In this document: positions 44,721 through 54,980 of the stretch, piece after piece
How positions within the stretch are numbered: the first letter of the stretch is position 1
Layout: the number at the start of each line of letters is the position of its first letter
Source: Tulasnella sp. 424
Taxonomy: Eukaryota; Basidiomycota; Agaricomycetes; Cantharellales; Tulasnellaceae
Assembly (NCBI GenBank): GCA_019633425.1
Contig: WSUB01000104.1
Location: 62,001 to 126,000 of the forward strand
Reading direction: 5' to 3'
Length of the DNA stretch: 64,000 bases
Notes under the pieces: model-generated
What the model saw: only the letters and a program-made list of their open reading frames with translations
What the model was told of the DNA's origin: nothing
The model's database searches: none
Made by a program: the position numbers and the translations under genes

Positions 44721-47225
44721 TCAATATCCCATTCCATTCAAATCTTCACCCCGCCAGTGACACCATCGCAACTCGGGGTCCCGGTTCCCTATCTGGGACA
44801 CGATTCGAAGTAGCATGGTAAGCACAACAAATTCCACTCAAGAGTGAAAGCAATCACCTTGATCCTCCGATTGACCGCGGCCTTGAAGCCTCTAAACAGC
44901 TTATCAAGCTCGTTTACTTCCGATACCTCGCGCTTGAGTAGGCTACGCCCACTCGGATCACACGTCATTGCTTGAAGCTGTCGTAAGATTGGGGTGAACA
45001 AATATACCAAATTGAGGTCATCTTCGTTTGAGGAAATTGTCAGCGACCCAGAAGGTGCCGCCAAGTTGGAGAACAGGCGAATCAGCTGGTCCAAGGTACG
45101 CAGCGAATGGCTAACAGAACCAATTGGGGCTCAGCGCACAACATCGATTTCAGTCCTTTCATACTGGAACTCACTTGTCCCCGTAATATAAATCGCTCCT
45201 TTCAGGTGCCGAGGCCAAAACGCTAATTAACTCTCTGCGAAGGCTTCGTCCGACCTCCATAAAATTGCTGGGCGAATCTTTGGCTCGCATAAACGTTTCG
45301 GAGAGACGCAACAGCCTTGCTACTGGGATTCCCCGACTTTCCACGCTGTCGACAGCTGCCTTGCCGGCAAACTTGAATATGGGAACGAGATATTGTTTCA
45401 GGATATCTCGGCTTTCTCGCGTAAGATCACAATCCCTGCATTTGACCATCGCTCTCTCAAGGTCCACAAGGGCTTTCATAGGATCTCTGCAACTTCCGAG
45501 TTAGAAATGGATCAGTTTTCAAACATAAGCTTAAAAGAACTAACCCGAGGTATACGTCACGCATGGCCTCTCGTATTTCATCGCGAGAGGCACTAGAATG
45601 GTCTAGCTTTGGGTATTCGACGATGACTTTGAGGACGACAGATATGCATTTCCAAGTGGGATTAAGTAGCAAATCCATACTGGAGGGGGATGGGAGGCAA
45701 TCGATCCCTGGCGATCCACGATATCCGAACAAGCAATCGAACGCCACGCAACTCAAATACGCGCTGATCATATTTGGGTGCGAATTTTGGACTAGGTCTG
45801 ATGGAGGGAGCATCCTTCGCTGCTCTGAACCCTCGGCTGAATGACGTATCAGATCGTAAGTACGTTCCCTGTGGTCCTCTGAAGAGGAAAGGAGAACGTG
45901 TGCCAATGCCGCCCGATACAAACATTGAATCGCCGTAGCCAACTCCACCTGGTCACGGCCTCGAAGCTGGAGAGTTCGGTTGTACGAATTTCTCCACAGT
46001 TCCGAGAGACGATTGGTAAATTCATCGTTGGCAGCAAGTATGTCCAAGACTTGCAAATCACTAATGGCGAGAATGTTTGAGACGCCATGCAACAGGGTTA
46101 GGGCATCATCCGATGTACATATGGCCCGTTTGATTGCAAAAGTCTGCAATTTCCCGGGGTCTTCTTCTTGCCTCTTGCCTGTACTGATCTGGGATGCAGA
46201 ACGGACTATAGAAGCGGGGGTTTCTGACAGTAGAGAGCCGTGGCCAAAGGTGTACTCCCTGAACCAGCATCCGATTACCCTCCCGAGTAGCCGCTTGACC
46301 CGAATCATTAATAGACAAGCAGCAAAAATGAGCAAAATCAGACTTACAAAAACCTGTTTTGCAAGCAGAATAAAGCCGCGCCATATCTGATCGACAGACC
46401 AGGTAATTAGGCGTGATAGAGGGCTTTGGAACGGACAGAATTTGTCACAAGTTGCCAAAAGCGCAGTAATAATCAAAATTGCCAGCCCCGCGCACATAAA
46501 CGTCCCGACAACGTTCGACAGCGTGGGGTGAAGTATGTTGAGATAAATAGTGAGCGAAATGCAGAAGATGATCAGGCCAGTCTGCAAAACAGAAGGTAAG
46601 AAGTTGTCGAGAGCCCATTCAAGGCCCCATTCTTCGGCTCCTAAGAAGCGTTTGAGCTGCTCCCACCTCTGACGGTCAGGCCCACCACCAGTTCGTTTGC
46701 GGTAGTAGACGAGCCATTGCCGCCCCAAGACCGCCATGAACGAAGATATCAATGCGAGCGTCAAGCTCAACGAGAACAGGACATTGACGGTAATGATATT
46801 GCCGGCGGGTGAGAAATTCTCGGAAGGGAGAGCTTTGGCGCTTGGAAGACTGTCGTTCCTACCCAATGCTAGTTGGAGGAGAATTGCATTGTTCTCTCGG
46901 AGGAGCGCGTTAGTGTCGTCTGCTGGGTCGGGACTCATGAGAGGAAGCGTGAGCGCGAGAAAGGCGGAATTGACTCCGGCGAAGAGACCGGCCTATAACG
47001 CATCAGCAAGTCTCCGAGTGTTGAGCGGTGATGGGGGAAAGGGCTCACAAAGATAAGAAGCCCATCAAGCTGCTCCTTGAGCCCATTAACCATATCGTCG
47101 TCTATTTCTTCTGCGAGGGCATCGTAGCAGCGGTAGAACTTGCCGCCGTCCTGGCCGAATTCGTTGGGAGGGACAGGGACCTCGAGGACGCCTGGGTTGT
47201 AAATGTCGAAAGCTGGAGTGGTCAT
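44721..47225 (-). CDS. DUF6535-family membrane protein (753 aa)
   Basis: Five exons (47049-47225, 45545-46992, 45175-45486, 44858-45110, 44721-44792) sum to a clean frame. The N-terminal third matches the Agaricomycete DUF6535 pattern: a short acidic start, DGLLIF|AGLFAGVNSAFLALTLPLM as the first membrane segment, SPDPADDTNALL, then FSLSLTLALISSFMAVLGRQ and WLVYYRKRTGG. Further membrane segments are at about 170-215 (LIIFCISLTIYLNIL, FMCAGLAILIITALL) and about 255 (VFVSLILLIFAACLLMI). The rest is a long helical cytosolic-type region. The start is the ATG at 47225; the codon before it is TTG. Such proteins are numerous and fast-evolving in mushrooms; role unknown. Confidence 0.85.
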
Positions 47226-47838
47226 CAAGGGGAGTTGGTGAGAGGGAGTTTTAGTTCAAAATGGAACGGACAGTACTTTAAGACGAGCACAATCCTGCAA
47301 TCCTAGGCCTGGGGCTTGTCGGAACACGAGGTCCGCAGACCTTTGTGGCTTGAGCGTTAAAGATGCTTGTTGCTGTTTGGCATGGCGCAGATGCTTGGAA
47401 ACAATTGATAATTCTCGAGTTTCATGAGACCGTATCAGAGATCAAGGGCTTTTGCGATAACAAGGAATGCTATTACTACTAAACGGAGTGCAAATATATC
47501 GTATTATTATGACGAAGGGGAGAGACGAAAGTATGATTACTGGCCAAGCTCCTGATGAGCGCCCGAACAACGAGAGAGGAGAGAGCTATAGTCTAACACG
47601 AAACACCAGGATAAATCATTACACAAAGAAGGTAGGAAGGTGGGGGCAAGAGCGGTGATGGATATACGGTAAATGGAAAGTCTGGGTGAGGGGAAACCAT
47701 AAGCGAGCTACGAATTCTAGCGGGAAAAGGTGGACAGCGGAAGCGAATACAAATCATGCACGCGAGAGGAAAGAAGGAGCGAACCTACAGAACTGAACCA
47801 AGTGTAGGAAGGCACAAAAGAGCACCTACTCACATTCC
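47226..47838. repeat. start of segmental copy 3 (3' flank of low-complexity pseudogene)
   Basis: From about 47470 the sequence matches 26898 onward and 35577 onward. The first 240 bp are the promoter side of the DUF6535 gene. Confidence 0.7.
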
Positions 47839-49319
47839 TCACTCTGTGTTCCTCCCTAGCAGCGGCCCCGCTATCCAACGTCTTCGCCCAACTCCCAGCT
47901 CTCTGTCTCCCGATGCTGCTCTCAGACTCAGGAGAAGGAGACCCTGCTCTTGCTCCTGCACCCATCCCCAGCCCGACAGAGTCGATCGAAGAGGTGTGGC
48001 TCCGCTGCGGGCCGGTTCGTTTCGGCGGCGTCGCGAGGTCCATCACGCATCCTGCACGCGATCGCGTGTGGCGAGAGTCGAGTCCCCCAGTGATGTCGTC
48101 GACTTCTTGATACGCTGGTTTTTGTTGGAATTGCAGGCGGGTGAGCGTATTCGGCAGACGCAAGAACGTACTCCCCTTGATGGTGGTACTGGTGGTGCGG
48201 CGGTACAAAGCCAGCTGCTAGTGGTCCCTGCTCCAAATCATCCAACCCTCCCAGAATCCCATCAAATCCCACATGTTCCACCTGGACTGGAGGGGTGTGG
48301 AACTAAAGAGGCGTTACGAACTGCTAGTGGACCTGCCCGCCCGCTCCTTGACCTTGCAAGCCCGAATGGGAAGCGAACGTCTCGACTCGCGCCGGAGCCA
48401 TACGTGAGATGGAGAAGTGGAATTTCGGCGCTGCTGTTGGGGTCGAGGAGGATTGCTTTGCGGGAGAGAATGGGGAGAGGGCGTACGGGGTGGGGTTGGG
48501 AGATTCGCGAGCGTGTCGTCGGTGATGAAAGTTTGGTCCTCTGCGACAGATGGTGCTGGTAGCGTTCCTTCCTCTTACTCAGGTTCCAGGTCCTGAACAG
48601 CCGGACCTCGGGTTCGGGTTCGGCAGCGGTTCGACCGCAGGTGTTGGTGAGACAGCAGGGAAGGATAACGCATAGACAGCGACTGCTTCCTCTTGCTCAG
48701 CCAACTCCCTTTCCTCCCTCTCGAGGTCCTCGTTCGTAATATCAGATTCAAATTGGCTCGCATCAACTCCAAGTTCTTCTTCCTTTGCTCCTCCATCATT
48801 AGCGCGACACAATGTCGCAGCTCTCGAGCGGAGCAGCGTCCGAGTCGTTGGTCGCGTTCGATAGCGTCCTGGTCCTCCTCTCTCCTTCCCTCGGTCGAGC
48901 ATCTTCTTCTCCATCCGACGATTCGGGTAGGGCGATGGGTTTGCCGAGCCGAACGGGTACCATCCGAACATCTGCATCGATCGTCGACTGTTCATGCTCA
49001 AATTCCTCCCCACAACTCCCCAAGCGTCCCTCTGCTTCTTCTTTCCTTTCCCTCTCCGCCTTTTCTCGGACCTCTTACTCCCTCCTACGTTCGAGTGAAG
49101 CGACATCGCGTCGACGTCCTCGTCTGATAATGCCGATGCGAGCCCCTTGGGTTCATCAGGAGCCGGCCTCCGGATGCCTCGGGACTGGTTGACGACGACG
49201 ATGACGACGACGACGGTCCCTGTTGACGATCCCTCTCATCGCCCGACTCTGACGTGGTCTTTGAGCATAAGGTAGGCGTTGAAGGTCGCTTTGACGCTGT
49301 TGGTCCAATTCTGTGCCAT
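47839..49319 (-). pseudogene. decayed copy 3 of the low-complexity protein gene
   Basis: The start MAQNWTNSVKATFNAYLM is preserved, but a frame change follows within 20 codons. Homology continues through the GWYPFG and Glu-rich blocks to the C-terminus, which is cut (DSGAAAREEHRV in place of the VMLGRN end). Several frames alternate (48575-48799, 48799-49023, 47928-48281). It is head to head with intact HIR1. Confidence 0.85.
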
Positions 49320-49648
49320 GGGAGGCAAAAAGAATCGTAATCTGGACGTTTTTGGTGGTTGGCGGCTTCTAGGAATAGGGGGTGGTAAGAGCTGGAGGTC
49401 TTTGAAGGAAATAAGAGAGTCGAGTCGTGGCCAGACGTGGCCTTGTGATGTAGCTGCCGCGAACTTGGGTGCAACGAGGGAAGGAGAGGAAGGCAGCCTC
49501 AAGAGAAATCCAACATTCCCACATTCTATGCAGCCCTTCGTCGTCAGAAACCTGCAACCTCTTGCTTCGCGCCCAACCGCCGACCACCCTTCAGCTATAG
49601 AGGCAGCCACTGCCCAAAACCTCTTCTTGACAAGATTCGACCGCAGAC

Positions 49649-52600
49649 ATGCGTTTCTCGAAACCGGCATGGGTCACGCATCAAGGTCCGCGGAGGTGGT
49701 TCTCTTGAAATTCGGTGCACTTTCATTGACTTGCGACTCTTTGGGCTTGCTAGAGGCTCCTGACCAGAAGCGGGTAACCCTTTACTCCTGCCACGTCCAT
49801 CCAGACGGCAGCAGACTCGCCACCGGTGGTCTAGGTAAACGACTCATTGACAACTCTCCCTGCAAGAAAGGAGGAATCTAACGAGCAAAGTCCTTCAGAT
49901 GCCAAGATTCGAATATGGTCCACGCTACCCATCCTCAACGAAGAAGCTGAAAAGGCCGACGTACCAAAGAAACTATGCACACTATCCATGCACAGCGGAC
50001 CTGTACTCTGCGTTCGATGGAGTTCTTCTGGGAAATGGCTTGCAAGTGGTTCAGACGACGCTATTGTGATGATTTGGGATCTGGATCCGTATGTCCTTTC
50101 CTCCTTCCAATCTTGGGACCGTCCGCGTCACCCCCTTCTGATACCCTTATCGCTGATTCACCTCATGGTAGTGCGGGCGCAGGGCGCGTATGGGGCAACG
50201 ACGATGCAAATGTCGAAGGATGGAAGGCCTTGAAGCGATTACCAGGGCATGATAGCGGTGCGTCTTTCACGCAGTCTTTGTAACGCCAGCAGCCGACCCT
50301 CATTTACGGAAAACCTCCCCAGACGTTACCGATTTGGCGTGGTCGCCTAAAGACCGCTTCCTCGCTTCTGTCGGACTCGATAACAAGGTTATCATTTGGT
50401 GCGGGTATACCCTTGAGCCTCTGCGGAAGCTCGACTTGCATCATGGCTTCGTCAAGGGAGTTTGTTGGGACCCCGTTGGAGAGTTCCTTGCCACTCAGTC
50501 AGACGACAAGTCGGTCAAGGTTTGGAGAACCACGGATTGGGGGCTAGAAGCTACGATAACAAAGCCGTTTGAAGACTCTCCCGGAAGCACATTCTTCAGA
50601 AGACTGAGGTGCGTGATGGGGTTCGAGCGTCGTCATAGTCGTGATTCTTCGGGCTCATTATCCCAATTACAGCTGGTCTCCTGATGGTGCTCACATCACT
50701 GCCTCCAATGCCATGAACAACAATGGCTATGTCTTTGTTGCCGCCGTTATCGCTCGCAATGAATGGACATCCGACATCTGCCTAGTCGGTCACGAAAACA
50801 CGGTCGAGGTCGCCTCTTACAACCCCCACATCTTCCTCCGAGATCCAAAAGGCGACGTTCAATCAGCGAACATCTGCAGCGTCGTCGCTCTGGGAGCAGA
50901 CGACCTTTCCATATCCATCTGGCAGACGAAATCCCCCCGACCGCTCATCGTCGCCCGGGATTGCTTCGAGTCCCAAATCTTTGATTTGAGCTGGACTAAA
51001 GATGGGCTAACCCTCTACGGATGTTCTGCCGATGGATCGTTGGGAGTCTTCGATTTCGACCCGGCGGAGTTAGATGGGATTGTTAGCTTGGAAGAGAAGG
51101 AGCTTTACCTCAAGCGGTTTGGATTCCAACCTCCACCAGATCCTTTTGCCATGGGAGTTCAGAGACCTCAAACAAATTATCAGCAACCTGGAAACCCGTA
51201 CGCAGGCCAAGCTTTCCCGCCGGCAACCGCCGCTCCACCGAGCGCCGCTGCCCAAGCTGCCGCCGCCGCTGCGATGGATCCTGGGCCCGCGTTCGACAAG
51301 AAGGGCAGGAAGAGGATTCGACCCGTCTTCGTTGGAGCATTGAATTCTGCACCTGCTGCGTTCCCGGCTTCAGCCGCTCCGGCTCCATTCGGCGGCGCAG
51401 TAGCCCAAGTACCAAGTGCACCACAGCCAATTGCACCGTACGGTCAACCACAGGCACCGCCACCAGCTGCGCAGCAGGGGTATCCTCCATTCGGCTCTAG
51501 ACCACCGTACCCGGCTACTCAACCGCCACCACCGGGACATGCCTCGTACCCCGACCCGCGCTTCGGTCACCAATCCGCGGAATACCCGTCCTCTACGTAC
51601 CCGCACCAACAGCAAGCACCGTTTGGTGGCTACGGGGATCACTCGTACGATGCTGATGGTGACCGGATGATGGGCGGGTATGCGAACGGAATGGGAGGTC
51701 CAAAGAGAAAGTTGAGCGAGATGGAAGATGATTCAACCGCACTGAATGGAGGTCCAAGAGTACCAAAGGCTCGAACCCTCGGAGGAGACCGACCCAGAGA
51801 ACCCATGGGACCTGTGCGTGAGCTTAGGCCCGCGATGCCAGGCTTTGGGTTTGGCGGAGATGTAGGACACCCCGCGCCGTCGCTCAAGATCAAGTTGGAC
51901 GTTCCGCCGCTGCTGTCGTACTTGAGTGTTAAGTCCGTAGAGAGGGAGGGAGACGTAGCCGAGGCGAAGAACCCGGAACCTTCGAAGGACCCAGCGAGTG
52001 CGCAATCTCCCCTTCGACCCGACATAGCATACATCCTAACCTTTTTTTCTCCCTTACAGAACCGACGGAACCATTCGAGGTGGCAGTACTCCGCAACAAG
52101 GAGACTCTATTCTTGGACTATCCTGCCGCTCCGGTATTGTCACTCGTCGTGACAAGTGCCTTCTGTGCGGCAGCGTTGGAAGGCGGTTCGGTGAACGTTT
52201 ACTCGCTTAACGGCCGAAGGTATGAGCTTGCGTTATTATCGCATAAGGTTTTTCGGGGCTCATAAGGCGAACGCGGACAGGTTACTTCCAACGCTAGCAC
52301 TGGATTCATCATGTACGTTCTTTGACGGATCCAGAAACTCTCTAATGGCCATCACCGCGTCCGGGAAGTTGCACGTCTGGTACGTTGATTACTCGAATTG
52401 ACCCCATCGGGAGGCGACCTGACGCCTTTTACGTGTTCTGTAGGAATATCCAAACGCAAAAGGCGGCCTTTGCACCCGTGTCTCTTGACACACTCATCAC
52501 CCCAAACGCGACCCTCACCTCTGCCGTCGTCCGACCTAACGGGTGCCCCGTAATCACGTTGTCTTCCGGGGTAGTCTACTCTTACGACGTCGACTTGGCA

Positions 52601-53225
52601 TGCTTCACGAAACTTAGTGAAGCTCGGTGGGCGCAGGGTAGCGACGCATGGGAAGGCCGTCAACGGGAGCGAACCAACAAGGTGGTCAACAATCGGGGAC
52701 CGGTTGCGACTTTGGAAAGCGAACTGCCTGGAGAGGTGCAGGACAGCGCGAGTCCGACGCCGTATTGGCGGGCAGCGTTCACTTTGGGTCATTTGGAGGC
52801 TAAGCTCCATGCAGCTGAGGTCCTTGACAGTCCTCTAGAGTACAAGACGGCACTCATGGTATACGCGAGGAGGCTGGCGGATGAGGGTTACAGGGCCAAA
52901 GCGGAGGAATTGATCAAGGAGCTGTTTGGGCCCATATACTGGTATGCCCGACGTCTACCCCATTCGTCGTCTCGTGAAACCTGATGCGGTGTCTCGAAAC
53001 ACAGGAAACCCGGAAAGGAGGAGACGTGGTCCCCGACCGTCCTAGGCATGCAGAAGCGGGACCTACTCAGAGACGTGCTGTCCGCGTTCGGTACGCCCCT
53101 GCTTTCTTCGATCGGTCTGAGGTTTAGCCTAACATGGAATTTTGCACCGCATAGCGAAAAGCAAAACCCTGACAAAACTGGGACAGGACTGGCAAGAAAC
53201 CCTCAAGCGTGCGCTGATGGACTAG
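49649..53225 (+). CDS. HIR1: HIRA/Hir1 histone chaperone subunit (972 aa)
   Basis: Eleven exons sum to a clean frame of 972 residues. HIRA deposits histone H3-H4 independently of DNA replication in the nucleus as part of the HIR complex. The N-terminus MRFSKPAWVTHQEAPDQ and seven WD40-type repeats fill residues 1-~350, with SCHVHPDGSRLATGGLDAK, SGPVLCVRWSSSGKWLASGS, DVTDLAWSPKDRFLASVGLD, GFVKGVCWDPVGEFLATQSD and SWSPDGAHITASN. A HIRA B-domain-like motif, KKGRKRIRPVFVG, follows, then a Pro/Ala/Gln-rich linker. The C-terminal Hira domain carries HLEAKLHAAEVLDSPLEYK and ARRLADEGYRAKAEELIKEL and ends SKTLTKLGQDWQETLKRA. Intron 1 (49686-49753) has an unusual GTCCGC donor, also seen in both first-exon relics. 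Confidence 0.95.
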
Positions 53226-54049
53226 GCATGTTGTCCATACTGTGTTCTTTGTCTGCAGGTAGTTCTGTAACTCTTCCAGGGACATGTTTTATGTGGATGT
53301 AGCTGTTGTGCGTTTATAACATTATGCCCTTTTATTGCTCCCTTTCGGAAGGCTGGGTTGGACCGCAACGAGCGGAGTACGACAAAGGTTAAAGATTTTT
53401 ACTCAAATGCGCATTGTTGTTGCCACACGTTGATCTCACGCCTCAACCGGCTGGCTCGGGCAGAGACAGTCGTCAAGTTAGCCTCCTGAATGTCGCCAGA
53501 GCGCTCGACGTCCTTTCTGCAGCAGAGCGGGACACAAGGTACCGGTTGGACTGACCAAGTGTACACAATCCTAAATCAAACCATCTTCCGGCGATGAGAC
53601 TCGGAGGCGTGTGACTCCTAGTCCCGAGCGCGACCACGCGGGTGCCTCGAGGCATGTTCGGTGCAATCCGCAGCTGTGAACCCAACAGTGCTTCTTGGAA
53701 CGTAGGTTTAAACGGGCCTAAACTCATTGGGCCGAGAGATAGGGGCCGGTGGGGCGTTAAACTGGTGAGCGCCCCCATAGTTGGGTGTATTCCTCCGCCG
53801 ACAAATTCTTGACGCCAGGTCTAGATTGTTATGGCCGCCGTATTTGTAAATTCTTGTTCAGTCCCTAGTTTACTTACGTTTCTCCGGGCCCGATTCATCT
53901 CATCCTAATACCGGCTAGACCGCATTTGACGTTGGAACAGCCAAAATTCAGTGCTTATTAGGTGAGCAATCCCCCTTCTAGCTTTCCCCCTTCTTCAGAG
54001 TCTTTCCCCTACTCCAAAGCACTGTACGCTCCAAGACTCTAACTAGAGA
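53226..54049. other. intergenic, HIR1 to TM3
   Basis: No gene. A 101-codon minus-strand frame (53473-53778) has no recognisable features. The last 100 bp are pyrimidine-rich, as expected for a core promoter. Confidence 0.5.
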
Positions 54050-54831
54050 ATGGCATCTTACAACTCTCCAATACAAAGACAAATGGCGAGACCTGCTCAT
54101 GGTCCGTAACCCCAACTTTGTTGTCTCTGGCTGGATTTGTTCAATATACCCTTATTTATTTATTTTCAGGAAACTACCAGTTGCCTCCTCTGGTTGGTGT
54201 AACACGAGAGGGCATGATTAGCTCCTTCGGTTCGATAGCGGTCGTTGTGAGTACAACCATACGTAAACGCTCACGTGACGCTAAGAGTTCGCTAGGCAAC
54301 GCTCCTCGCCGTAACGGAAGCCATCTTCCTCTCGCTCATAAAGGTATTGCCAAACCAGCTATCAATCGATTTTCCTGGGTCGCAGCTTCAAAGAACGACC
54401 GCGGCCCTGACATATACTGGCATTGTGCTCAATCTGGGGTCTCTCTGGAGCGCCCTCCGCATGATCGACGTTCTCGGCAAGATGCCCCTTCTCAACGCCA
54501 AATACGAGGCAGAGTTGGACGCAAAACGTCTTTCCTTAAGGTTAGATAACGAGACGTCCGCTCAGGATGTGATGGCTTCATACGGTCTCCGCGGAATTTG
54601 GACGTTCATGGCATGGCACTGTAAGCGCTACAGTATACGACACAACGCCAGTTGCATATCTAATTGCAGTTACACAACTTAGGTCTGATATCGCTCCTGT
54701 TCGGCAGTCTATGCATAGTGGCTCAAATAGCTATGTTTGTTTGGTTGTACGAGTCCTTGGCGGTTTCTATTTCGATAACGGTCTTGGTAGGCTTTGCATC
54801 CGTTCCTATGCTTCTCAGTTTCGTCATGTAA
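54050..54831 (+). CDS. small four-TM membrane protein, copy TM3 (200 aa)
   Basis: Exons 54050-54101, 54170-54246, 54296-54620 and 54683-54831 sum to a clean frame of 200 residues. Short polar N-terminus, then membrane segments at about 33-60 (SSFGSIAVVATLLAVTEAIF), about 75-105 (LTYTGIVLNLGSLWSALRMI followed by DVLGKMP), about 148-172 (LISLLFGSLCIVAQIAMFVW) and the C-terminal 22 residues (ISITVLVGFASVPMLLSFVM). A charged loop of about 40 residues separates TM2 and TM3 helices. The last exon has the same length (149 nt) as in TM4. No known family recognised. Lies tail to tail, 149 bp from the end of the 910-residue helical/tail protein gene. Confidence 0.8.
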
Positions 54832-54980
54832 ATATGGTAATAGGTTGATATAATGTACAATAAATGTAATAACACCCCTCAACTGTTCTCCTTCACGCTA
54901 CCATCTCTCAGTTAATAACAACAAGGAACGCTTGCGACGACCACGGATATATGGAACGAACACGCGCCATGACTAGTTCA

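Noticed and set aside
47226..47228. TTG start one codon before the DUF6535 ATG
   Set aside because: Nuclear fungal genes normally start at ATG; the ATG at 47225 is used.
53473..53778. 101-codon minus-strand frame after HIR1
   Set aside because: No start context, domain or conserved copy; regarded as chance.
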